A stretch of DNA of 8,198 bases from UBA2233 sp002347965 [NCBI: Nitrospirae bacterium UBA2233]. Lineage in GTDB: Bacteria; UBA2233. Of the stretch, positions 1 through 5,374 are shown in pieces (within the stretch, counting starts at the first letter, position 1; every line of letters begins with the position of its first letter). The position numbers were made by a program, and so were the translations under genes. A model generated the notes under the pieces. The model was given only the letters and a program-made list of their open reading frames with translations, was not told where the DNA came from and did no database searches. The stretch is from contig DDYN01000052.1 in the NCBI GenBank assembly GCA_002347965.1, positions 9,351 to 17,548 of the forward strand, given 5' to 3'.

Positions 1-602
1 CTGCCCACAAACTCCATCGCACAGTACAGCGCGCCGTCTACACCTATATGGCCGATAGTGTACAGAATAAGGTCCTTGCCGTAAACGTAGGGTTGGCGTT
101 TACCCTCGTAGCAAAACTTCAGAGACGGGGGTACCTTGAGCCAAACTTCACCCATCGCGATGGCATAGGCCAGGTCTGTCGAGCCGACGCCCGTCGAAAA
201 GGCCCCCAGCGCCCCGTACGTACAGGTATGGCTGTCCGCCCCGATCACCAAATCTCCTGGCAACACAAGGCCCTGCTCGGGAAGGAGGACATGCTCAATT
301 CCCGCAGCTCCAAGCTCAAAAAAATTTACAATCCCCTTTTCTTTGGCGAACTCACGGAGCGCGCGGACGTTGTTTGCGGCCTTAATGTCCTTTGGGGGGG
401 AAAAATGCGAAGGAACGAGCGCTACCCGGTTTAGGTCGAACACGCCTCCGAGGCCATACTTCTTAAGCTGACTGATAGCCAAAGGGGCCGTTACGTCGTT
501 GCCCATGACAAAATCGACCTTGGCCATGATCAGGTCGTTCGGCCGAACCTGCTTATTCCCCGAGTGGGCCGCTAGAATTTTTTCCGTGATGGTCATACCC
601 AT
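1..602 (-). CDS. leuC: 3-isopropylmalate dehydratase large subunit LeuC (5' part, runs off the left edge)
   Basis: With the small subunit LeuD, this aconitase-family protein isomerises 2-isopropylmalate to 3-isopropylmalate in leucine synthesis. About 200 residues are present, starting MGMTITEKIL, roughly half of the usual ~420. Seen directly: the family motif GADSHTCTYGALGAFSTGVG at about residues 121-140, then STDLAY and GEVWLKVP, and VDGALY near the edge. The three cysteines that bind the 4Fe-4S cluster would be in the missing C-terminal half. The sequence character is that of the HacA-like LeuC type (short N-terminus, MGMTITEKIL). I chose the ATG at 600-602 over the in-frame ATG at 594-596 because AGAAGGA sits 6 nt before it. 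It follows leuA by 47 nt in the same direction, and leuD would be expected further downstream outside the window. No frameshift is visible. Confidence 0.95.
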   Translation of the reverse strand, partial: MGMTITEKILAAHSGNKQVRPNDLIMAKVDFVMGNDVTAPLAISQLKKYGLGGVFDLNRVALVPSHFSPPKDIKAANNVRALREFAKEKGIVNFFELGAAGIEHVLLPEQGLVLPGDLVIGADSHTCTYGALGAFSTGVGSTDLAYAIAMGEVWLKVPPSLKFCYEGKRQPYVYGKDLILYTIGHIGVDGALYCAMEFVG

Positions 603-608
603 TATTGA

Positions 609-615
609 TCCTTCT
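609..615 (-). promoter_or_regulatory. Ribosome binding site of leuC
   Basis: On the coding strand this reads AGAAGGA, 6 nt before the ATG at 600-602. It would be 12 nt from the alternative ATG at 594-596, so it decides for the upstream start. Confidence 0.75.
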
Positions 616-632
616 CTATTTGCTCTATTTGC
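615..632 (-). repeat. Perfect 9-bp tandem duplication in the leuA-leuC spacer
   Basis: On the coding strand GCAAATAGA occurs twice back to back, ending directly on the leuC ribosome binding site. The two copies are identical. It lies in the 47-nt spacer between the leuA stop and the leuC start. Function unknown; it may simply be a replication-slippage duplication that lengthened the spacer. Confidence 0.85.
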
Positions 633-649
633 ATCATGAAACAGCAAAG

Positions 650-2209
650 CTAAGGGTTGAGCGGTGAGGTAGCCTTCCTGGCCTTCATACGCTCGATCCT
701 GTTGAGGGCGTTGATGTAGGCGAGCGCAGACGCCATGATGATGTCCGTGTGCGCCCCCTTCCCGGTCGCCGTGGACGAGCCTTCCTTGATTGTAACGCTT
801 ACCACACCTTGGGCGTCCGTTCCGCCGGTAATCGCGTTCACCTGGTAGCGGACGAGCTCGGAGCCGGTCCCGACCATGCGGGCGATCGTCTTGTAAGTTG
901 CATCGACCATCCCGTCGCCAAACCCTGCCTCCCTGCGCTCTTCGCCCCGGACCGCCATCGTCACCGTAGCCGTCGGGATGCTCATGCTGCCCGAGGTTAC
1001 CTGGAGGTATTTCAAAACAAACGCCTCCTCGGCCCCTTCCTGGTCGGCCCTTCTTAGCTCTTCCGTGACGAGCGTCTCGATGTCCTCGTCAAATACCTGT
1101 TTTTTTTCGTCCGCCAACGCCTTGAAGCGCTTGAACACGCGTCCAAGCTCGTCATCGGTAAGCCTAAAGCCCATCCCTTCGATTTTGTTTTTGAGGGCGT
1201 GGCGCCCGGAATGCTTCCCCAAAATCAACGCATTCCCCGGAATGCCGACATCGGCTGGGTTCATGATTTCGTACGTAAGCACGTCCTTGAGCACGCCGTC
1301 TTGGTGAATGCCCGCTTCGTGAGCGAACGCGTTCGCCCCGACGATGCTTTTGTTGATCGGGATCGGAATCCCCGTAATCTGCGAAAGCAGTTTGCAGGCG
1401 GGGTAGATCTGGCAGGTGTTGACCCCGGTAAAGAAAGGAAGGACATCTCCCCGCATCTTGACGGCCATGACAACCTCTTCGATAGAGGCGTTCCCGGCCC
1501 TTTCGCCGATTCCCAAGAGCGCCCCTTCCACCTGCCTTGCTCCGCCTAGAATGCCGGCCAAAGAGTTAGACACGGCAAGCCCAAGATCATCGTGGCAATG
1601 GGTCGAAAACAGCACGCCCCCTGCACCGTTCACGTTGGCCTTCAAATAGGCGATTAGCGAGCGGTACTCTTCGGGAACGCTGTAGCCAACCGTATCGGGT
1701 ACGTTGATGACGCTTGCTCCCGAGGCAATGGCGCATTCGAACGCCTCCTTCAGAAAATCCCACTCTGTACGGGTGGCATCCTCGGCGCTGAACTCGACGT
1801 CGCCCACGTAAGACTTGGCGAGCGTTACGGCGCTTGCTATGGCCTCCAGCACCTGAGCCTTGTCCTTATTGAGCTTGGCCTTGCGGTGGATCGGGCTGGT
1901 TGCGATGAACACGTGTACCCTCGGCCTATTGGCCCCTTCGAGCGCCCTGGCCGCCTGCTCAATATCGGCCCGGTTTGTCCTGGCCAGCCCGACGACAACG
2001 GGGGCCTTAACCTCCCTGACAATCTTCGAAACGGCTTCAAAATCGCCCTCCGAGGCTATCGGAAACCCGGCCTCGATGCAGTCTACGCCAAGCTCCTCAA
2101 GCTTTCTCGCCATAAGGAGCTTTTCTTGGAACGTCATGCTTGCACCGGGCGATTGCTCCCCATCGCGCAGCGTCGTATCGAAGATATAAACCCTATCTTG
2201 TTCGCTCAT
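650..2209 (-). CDS. leuA: 2-isopropylmalate synthase
   Basis: First committed step of leucine synthesis: condenses acetyl-CoA with 2-ketoisovalerate, the product of the ilv genes upstream. At 519 aa it has the standard full length. The catalytic TIM barrel starts with [12 protein letters not shown] (residues 11-22), with Arg15, Asp16 and Glu18. The divalent-metal ligands expected for the family are visible as Asp11, His204 and His206 in THCHDDLG, and Asn240 in GERAGN. A linker region (HEAGIHQDG, about 298-305; GKHSGRHA, 331-338) leads to the C-terminal LeuA dimer domain (about residues 390-510), which in the family binds leucine for feedback inhibition. The ATG overlaps the pssA stop as ATGA, and GGAAGGGGAG just upstream is its ribosome binding site, so translation is probably coupled to pssA. 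LeuA is favoured over citramalate or homocitrate synthase because of the N-terminal motif, the length and the leuC neighbour. Confidence 0.97.
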   Translation of the reverse strand: MSEQDRVYIFDTTLRDGEQSPGASMTFQEKLLMARKLEELGVDCIEAGFPIASEGDFEAVSKIVREVKAPVVVGLARTNRADIEQAARALEGANRPRVHVFIATSPIHRKAKLNKDKAQVLEAIASAVTLAKSYVGDVEFSAEDATRTEWDFLKEAFECAIASGASVINVPDTVGYSVPEEYRSLIAYLKANVNGAGGVLFSTHCHDDLGLAVSNSLAGILGGARQVEGALLGIGERAGNASIEEVVMAVKMRGDVLPFFTGVNTCQIYPACKLLSQITGIPIPINKSIVGANAFAHEAGIHQDGVLKDVLTYEIMNPADVGIPGNALILGKHSGRHALKNKIEGMGFRLTDDELGRVFKRFKALADEKKQVFDEDIETLVTEELRRADQEGAEEAFVLKYLQVTSGSMSIPTATVTMAVRGEERREAGFGDGMVDATYKTIARMVGTGSELVRYQVNAITGGTDAQGVVSVTIKEGSSTATGKGAHTDIIMASALAYINALNRIERMKARKATSPLNP

Positions 2210-3069
2210 GCTCCCCTTCCCTCGTCCTTTCGCAGTCGGATCAGCTTAAATACATGCTTCCGCTCGCTCGAAGGCGGCCCTTTCTTGGGGCGCGTTGAAG
2301 CCGGGCCCTTCGGCCTGTCTTGAAACGGCAAAACCCTCGCCTTCTTGTTGCGACCCGCAAGTTCCGCCAAAAAAAGCCTCCCTAGACCGATGAACAGATA
2401 GCCAAGGCACAACAAGAAGGGTAGCGCATACGGCCATGCCAAGCCGAAGGCCGCCAGTAGAACCCCTGCAAGAAGCATTCGAGGTCTAAACAACGCTCCG
2501 ATGGACGCCTTCTTGATGCTCGGGAACGGAACCCTGGAGACCATGAGCGCCCCTAGGATGAGAAGGAAACCAAGGAGGCTTTCAGGAGAAGCAAGCACGG
2601 TATTTCCGCCCCCCTTAAGAATGGCGAGGCTTGCCAGAACCCCTCCTGCCATCGGAATCGGAAGCCCGCTGAAGGAAGCGCTTGGGTCGTGGGTATGCTC
2701 TAGGTTAAAACGCGCAAGGCGGAACGCGCCGCAGGCGATGTAGACAAACATCCCGAAGAACCCTAGCGGCCCCAAACGCCAAACCCCGGATGCCGCCATT
2801 AAAAAGGCCGGCGCCACGCCGAAGCAAACCAAATCGCTTAACGAGTCGAGCTCTTTTCCGAGTTCGCTCTGTACGCCGATTGCACGGGCGATTCGGCCAT
2901 CAAGCCCGTCGAAGACGCCGGCGAGGAGGATGGCCAAGCCTGATTCTAGGGTCTTTCCTTCCCAGGCGAGCAAAAGGCTCAGGCACCCCAAGCAAAGCCC
3001 CGCCAACGTCAGGGCGTTTGGTATGAACTCTCTAAACCCCGTTTGAGACCTCGCGGACGGCAATGACAC
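2206..3069 (-). CDS. pssA: CDP-diacylglycerol--serine O-phosphatidyltransferase (phosphatidylserine synthase, membrane type)
   Basis: Transfers the phosphatidyl group of CDP-diacylglycerol to serine, giving phosphatidylserine, the substrate of the psd product encoded just upstream. The full CDP-alcohol phosphotransferase signature is present: D54-xx-D57-G58-xx-A61-R62-x8-G71-x3-D75-x3-D79. CGAFRLARFN (113-122) and FSGLPIPM (133-140) are typical of bacterial PssA. Multiple hydrophobic segments (about 18-36, 44-52, 80-118, 138-152, 164-180, 197-236) indicate an inner-membrane protein. After the last membrane segment there is a basic tail of about 50 residues (237-287) rich in Lys, Arg and Pro. 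The start is the GTG at 3067-3069 with GGCGGGG 4 nt before it, so the gene overlaps psd by 38 nt. A TTG at 3061-3063 is a possible alternative. It ends overlapping leuA by 4 nt. Confidence 0.95.
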   Translation of the reverse strand: MSLPSARSQTGFREFIPNALTLAGLCLGCLSLLLAWEGKTLESGLAILLAGVFDGLDGRIARAIGVQSELGKELDSLSDLVCFGVAPAFLMAASGVWRLGPLGFFGMFVYIACGAFRLARFNLEHTHDPSASFSGLPIPMAGGVLASLAILKGGGNTVLASPESLLGFLLILGALMVSRVPFPSIKKASIGALFRPRMLLAGVLLAAFGLAWPYALPFLLCLGYLFIGLGRLFLAELAGRNKKARVLPFQDRPKGPASTRPKKGPPSSERKHVFKLIRLRKDEGRGA

Positions 3070-3673
3070 TTTTCCCCGCCTTTAACTTCTGCCCCTTTCG
3101 CACAAGAAGCCGGTAACTCCCCGGGAGTTTGACCTCGACCTTTGAGCCAAACCGGATAAACCCGATCTTTTGCCCCTGTGCGACGTCTTGACCTTCCTTG
3201 ACGAAACTCACGATTCTTCTCGCAAAAAAGCCGGCAACCAGGGTTACCAGGACCGCTTCGCCTGCCTTGTCTATTAAATTATACTCCATCCGCTCGTTTC
3301 TTAAGCCCGCCCTCCCCAAAAATGCGGGAAGGAACTTGCCCTTCGTGTAGGAGCGGCGAACGAGCGTGGCCTCTACAGGCGAGCGGTTCATGTGCGCATC
3401 GAACACGGAAAGAAAAACCCCCACACGCCAGCATGTTTCCCCCAGAAGAGAGGTTTCCTCCTGTATCTCGAGCACGGTCCCGTCCGACGGGGCAAGCATG
3501 GCGCCTTCCGCCGGACGGACCTGCCTGACGGGGTCCCTGTAAAAAAACAGGATAAACCCGGCCACCGCGAACGATACAGCCGCCTCGAACGGTGCACTAG
3601 CCCCCAGGTAGACCCCGATCACGATCAACGGAAGGGCAAGCAAAACCCCTTCCTTAAGAACGCGAACACCCAT
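3032..3673 (-). CDS. psd: Phosphatidylserine decarboxylase proenzyme, short (archaeal-type) form
   Basis: Decarboxylates phosphatidylserine to phosphatidylethanolamine at the inner membrane. From the ATG at 3671-3673 it is 213 aa, the size of the short Psd class. Two hydrophobic stretches (about 8-24 and 29-44) precede FFYRDP (43-48). Expected catalytic elements are APSDGTV with Asp64, FDAHMNRSP with His94, and the self-cleavage site in IRFGSKVEV. Cleavage between Gly176 and Ser177 would leave a 37-residue alpha chain with an N-terminal pyruvoyl group. The reading frame is open for a further 52 codons upstream, but that stretch lies inside ilvC and does not resemble Psd, so I rejected it. The chosen ATG has no strong ribosome binding site. 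It begins 20 nt after the ilvC stop, and translational coupling is likely. A TTG at 3641-3643, preceded by AAGGAAGGGG, is a less likely alternative. Confidence 0.93.
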   Translation of the reverse strand: MGVRVLKEGVLLALPLIVIGVYLGASAPFEAAVSFAVAGFILFFYRDPVRQVRPAEGAMLAPSDGTVLEIQEETSLLGETCWRVGVFLSVFDAHMNRSPVEATLVRRSYTKGKFLPAFLGRAGLRNERMEYNLIDKAGEAVLVTLVAGFFARRIVSFVKEGQDVAQGQKIGFIRFGSKVEVKLPGSYRLLVRKGQKLKAGKSVIAVREVSNGV

Positions 3674-3693
3674 TATGTGCTTGGCTAACGGCC

Positions 3694-4695
3694 CTACAGG
3701 AGCTTTTCTTTGGACATCCAGCCCATCATGGAGCGGAGCTGTTCGCCAACCTTCTCGATGGGATGCGCTTTTGCCTCGTTGCGGAGCTCCTGAAAATGCT
3801 TGCTCCCGGACCTGTACTCTTCTACCCATTCTTTCGCAAAACTCCCATCCTGGACCTCTTGCAGTACCCTCTCCATGTTTTCCTTGACGTGTGCGTCGAC
3901 GATCCTTGGGCCCCTTGTCAGGTCTCCGTACTCGGCCGTGTTCGAAATAGAGTAGCGCATGTTTGAAATCCCGCCTTCATAGATCAAATCCACGATCAGC
4001 TTGATCTCGTGCAAACACTCGAAGTAAGCCATTTCCGGAGGATACCCTGCCTTGGTGAGCGTCTCAAACCCCGCCTGAATGAGCGAGCTAAGACCTCCAC
4101 ACAGCACGGCCTGTTCGCCGAACAAGTCGGTCTCCGTCTCGTCCTTAAACGTCGTCTTAAGAACCCCGCTCCGGCCAGACCCCAAGGCACATGCATAGGC
4201 CAGCGCCACCTCGAGCGTATCGCTTGCGGGGTCCGCATGGACGGCCACGAGGCTCGGCACCCCTCGACCGGCCTGGAACTCGCGCCGAAGCAAGTGCCCC
4301 GGCGCCTTGGGTGCGACCATAAAAACGTTAAGCCCTTCTGCTGGCTTGATGTAACCGTAATGAATGTTAAACCCGTGGGCAAAGGCAAGGTAAGCGCCCT
4401 GTTTGATGTTCGGCGCGATGTCCTGATCGTAGATTTGAGACATGCGTTCGTCGGGGGTTAAGAGCATGACAACATCGGCCCTCTTGGCAAGCTCGGAGAC
4501 GGCTACAACCTCAAAACCGACTTTGATCGCCTTTGGCCTGGATTGAGAGTTTTCGGGCAATCCTACGAGAACGCGGACGCCAGAATCCTTTAAATTCAGC
4601 GCATGTGCGTGCCCTTGGGAACCAAACCCAACGATCCCGACGGTCTTGTCCTGGATACGCCTCAATTCTGCATCCTTGTCGTAGTAAGCCTGCAT
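3694..4695 (-). CDS. ilvC: Ketol-acid reductoisomerase, class I
   Basis: Second common step of valine/leucine and isoleucine synthesis: Mg-dependent isomerisation and NAD(P)H reduction of acetolactate or acetohydroxybutyrate made by IlvBN. At 333 aa it matches class I (short) enzymes. The Rossmann domain carries GFGSQGHAHALNL (23-35). The catalytic knotted domain shows the metal ligands Asp190 and Glu194 (DETETDLFGE), Glu226 and Glu230 (FECLHE), plus Ser251 and His107 (AHGFNI). The start MQAYYDKDAEL matches the family's usual N-terminus, and AAGGAAC lies 7 nt upstream. The loop after beta-strand 2 reads GLPENSQSRPKA: Ser50 and Ser52, which usually contact the NADPH 2'-phosphate, are kept, but the usual Arg47 is Pro, with Glu at 48 and Arg at 53. 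Cofactor preference is therefore uncertain. psd follows after 20 nt. Confidence 0.97.
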   Translation of the reverse strand: MQAYYDKDAELRRIQDKTVGIVGFGSQGHAHALNLKDSGVRVLVGLPENSQSRPKAIKVGFEVVAVSELAKRADVVMLLTPDERMSQIYDQDIAPNIKQGAYLAFAHGFNIHYGYIKPAEGLNVFMVAPKAPGHLLRREFQAGRGVPSLVAVHADPASDTLEVALAYACALGSGRSGVLKTTFKDETETDLFGEQAVLCGGLSSLIQAGFETLTKAGYPPEMAYFECLHEIKLIVDLIYEGGISNMRYSISNTAEYGDLTRGPRIVDAHVKENMERVLQEVQDGSFAKEWVEEYRSGSKHFQELRNEAKAHPIEKVGEQLRSMMGWMSKEKLL

Positions 4696-4701
4696 GGTTT
4701 T

Positions 4702-4708
4702 GTTCCTT
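4702..4708 (-). promoter_or_regulatory. Ribosome binding site of ilvC in an A-rich leader
   Basis: The coding strand reads AAGGAAC with its AAGGA core 8 nt from the ATG at 4693-4695. It is embedded in an A-rich stretch (about 4696-4722) likely to be unstructured and favourable for initiation. Confidence 0.75.
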
Positions 4709-4777
4709 TTTTGTTTTTTATCGTCCGTTTATATCAAAAGCACCGAGTCGAAGGCTTTCTAGCCGCGTCAAAGGAGA

Positions 4778-4808
4778 ACGGCCATGCACGAATGCGGGGC
4801 ATGCCCGT
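4778..4808 (-). repeat. Imperfect inverted repeat (stem-loop) in the ilvN-ilvC spacer
   Basis: The coding strand has ACGGGCATGC, an 11-nt loop, then GCATGGCCGT: 9 of 10 pairs match, with one G/G mismatch. It lies midway in the 157-nt gap 4696-4852, the only sizeable non-coding stretch in the window. A second, much weaker inverted repeat (AAAGC/GCTTT, 4737-4741 with 4754-4758) follows before the ilvC ribosome binding site. The stem is not followed by a run of T, so it does not look like a finished intrinsic terminator. It could be an mRNA-stabilising or processing hairpin, an attenuator element, or chance. I see no convincing promoter in the gap. Confidence 0.45.
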
Positions 4809-4852
4809 CCCACCTGCGCGTCTTCACTGTTCAATCGGCCAATTCCTAATCG

Positions 4853-5365
4853 TTAGCCCTTTTGTGCCCTGGCCATGGCGATCTTGCCCGTCCTTGCGAT
4901 CTCTTTCACCCCCAGCGGCCGGATAAGATCCAAGAAGGCTTGAATTTTATCGTCGTCGCCCGTGACCTCGATCGTTAAGCTCTTCTGGGCGGCATCCACG
5001 ATCCTCCCCCGGAAGATTTCCGAAAGGCGCATCGCCTCGGCCCTGGCATCCCCCTCGGCATGCACCTTTACAAGCACCATCTCCCTGCTCACGTAGGCAA
5101 GCTCTGTCAAATCAGTCACCTTGATCACAGGAATCAGTTTTCTTAGGTGCTTGATGATCTGCTCGATGATCTGCTCATCCCCAGAAGTAGCGATCGTCAT
5201 GTTGGAGACCTCCGGGTCGAGCGTTTCGGCCACGCAAAGGCTCTCGATGTTAAACCCTCTGCCCGAGAACAACCCGGAAATTCTAGACAGTACGCCAAAC
5301 TCGTTGTTCACGAGGATGCTGAGAATCCTCCTTGGCGTTTTGTTGTGCCCGTTTGCAGCGCCCAT
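4853..5365 (-). CDS. ilvN: Acetolactate synthase small (regulatory) subunit
   Basis: Regulatory partner of IlvB: it activates the large subunit and, in the family, confers feedback inhibition by valine. At 170 aa it fits the IlvN/IlvH family (about 160-175). The N-terminal ACT domain starts at about residue 12 with RILSILVNNEFGVLSRISG and continues GLFSGRGFNIESL (31-43), the usual amino-acid-binding face. The C-terminal domain (about 90-165) contains EMVLVKV and IFRGRIVD. A polar lead-in of about 10 residues (MGAANGHNKT) precedes the ACT domain. The ATG at 5363-5365 is 9 nt after the ilvB stop, with a G-rich AAGGGGGGG running from that stop to the start, so the two subunits are likely made in coupled fashion. 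It could equally be named ilvH. Confidence 0.96.
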   Translation of the reverse strand: MGAANGHNKTPRRILSILVNNEFGVLSRISGLFSGRGFNIESLCVAETLDPEVSNMTIATSGDEQIIEQIIKHLRKLIPVIKVTDLTELAYVSREMVLVKVHAEGDARAEAMRLSEIFRGRIVDAAQKSLTIEVTGDDDKIQAFLDLIRPLGVKEIARTGKIAMARAQKG

Positions 5366-5374
5366 AACCCCCCC

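Noticed and set aside
48-434. Plus-strand 128-codon open frame
   Set aside because: It lies entirely antisense to leuC, whose protein matches the family throughout, and its translation has no recognisable character.
1490-1530. LeuA has [10 protein letters not shown] where Escherichia coli has [10 protein letters not shown]
   Set aside because: As I recall, the position before this Gly also varies in other LeuA proteins, and the metal-ligand Asn240 and GERAGN core are intact, so it is not a credible active-site change.
1886-2323. Plus-strand 145-codon open frame
   Set aside because: Antisense to leuA and the pssA end. Long antisense frames are expected opposite GC-rich coding sequence, and there is no family resemblance.
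3674-3829. N-terminal extension of Psd by 52 residues
   Set aside because: The extra residues are encoded within ilvC in another frame and do not resemble Psd. The family's conserved start (V-x-K-E-G then a membrane segment) begins at the ATG at 3671-3673.
4728-4756. Possible sigma-70 promoter upstream of ilvC (TATAAA at 4728-4733, coding strand)
   Set aside because: No acceptable -35 hexamer at 16-18 nt spacing; the TTGACG further upstream is about 32 nt away. Not supported as a promoter.
4778-4808. Stem-loop as an intrinsic terminator after ilvN
   Set aside because: The stem has a mismatch and an 11-nt loop, and it is followed by a mixed sequence rather than a T run. ilvC lacks any convincing promoter of its own, so full termination here is unlikely.
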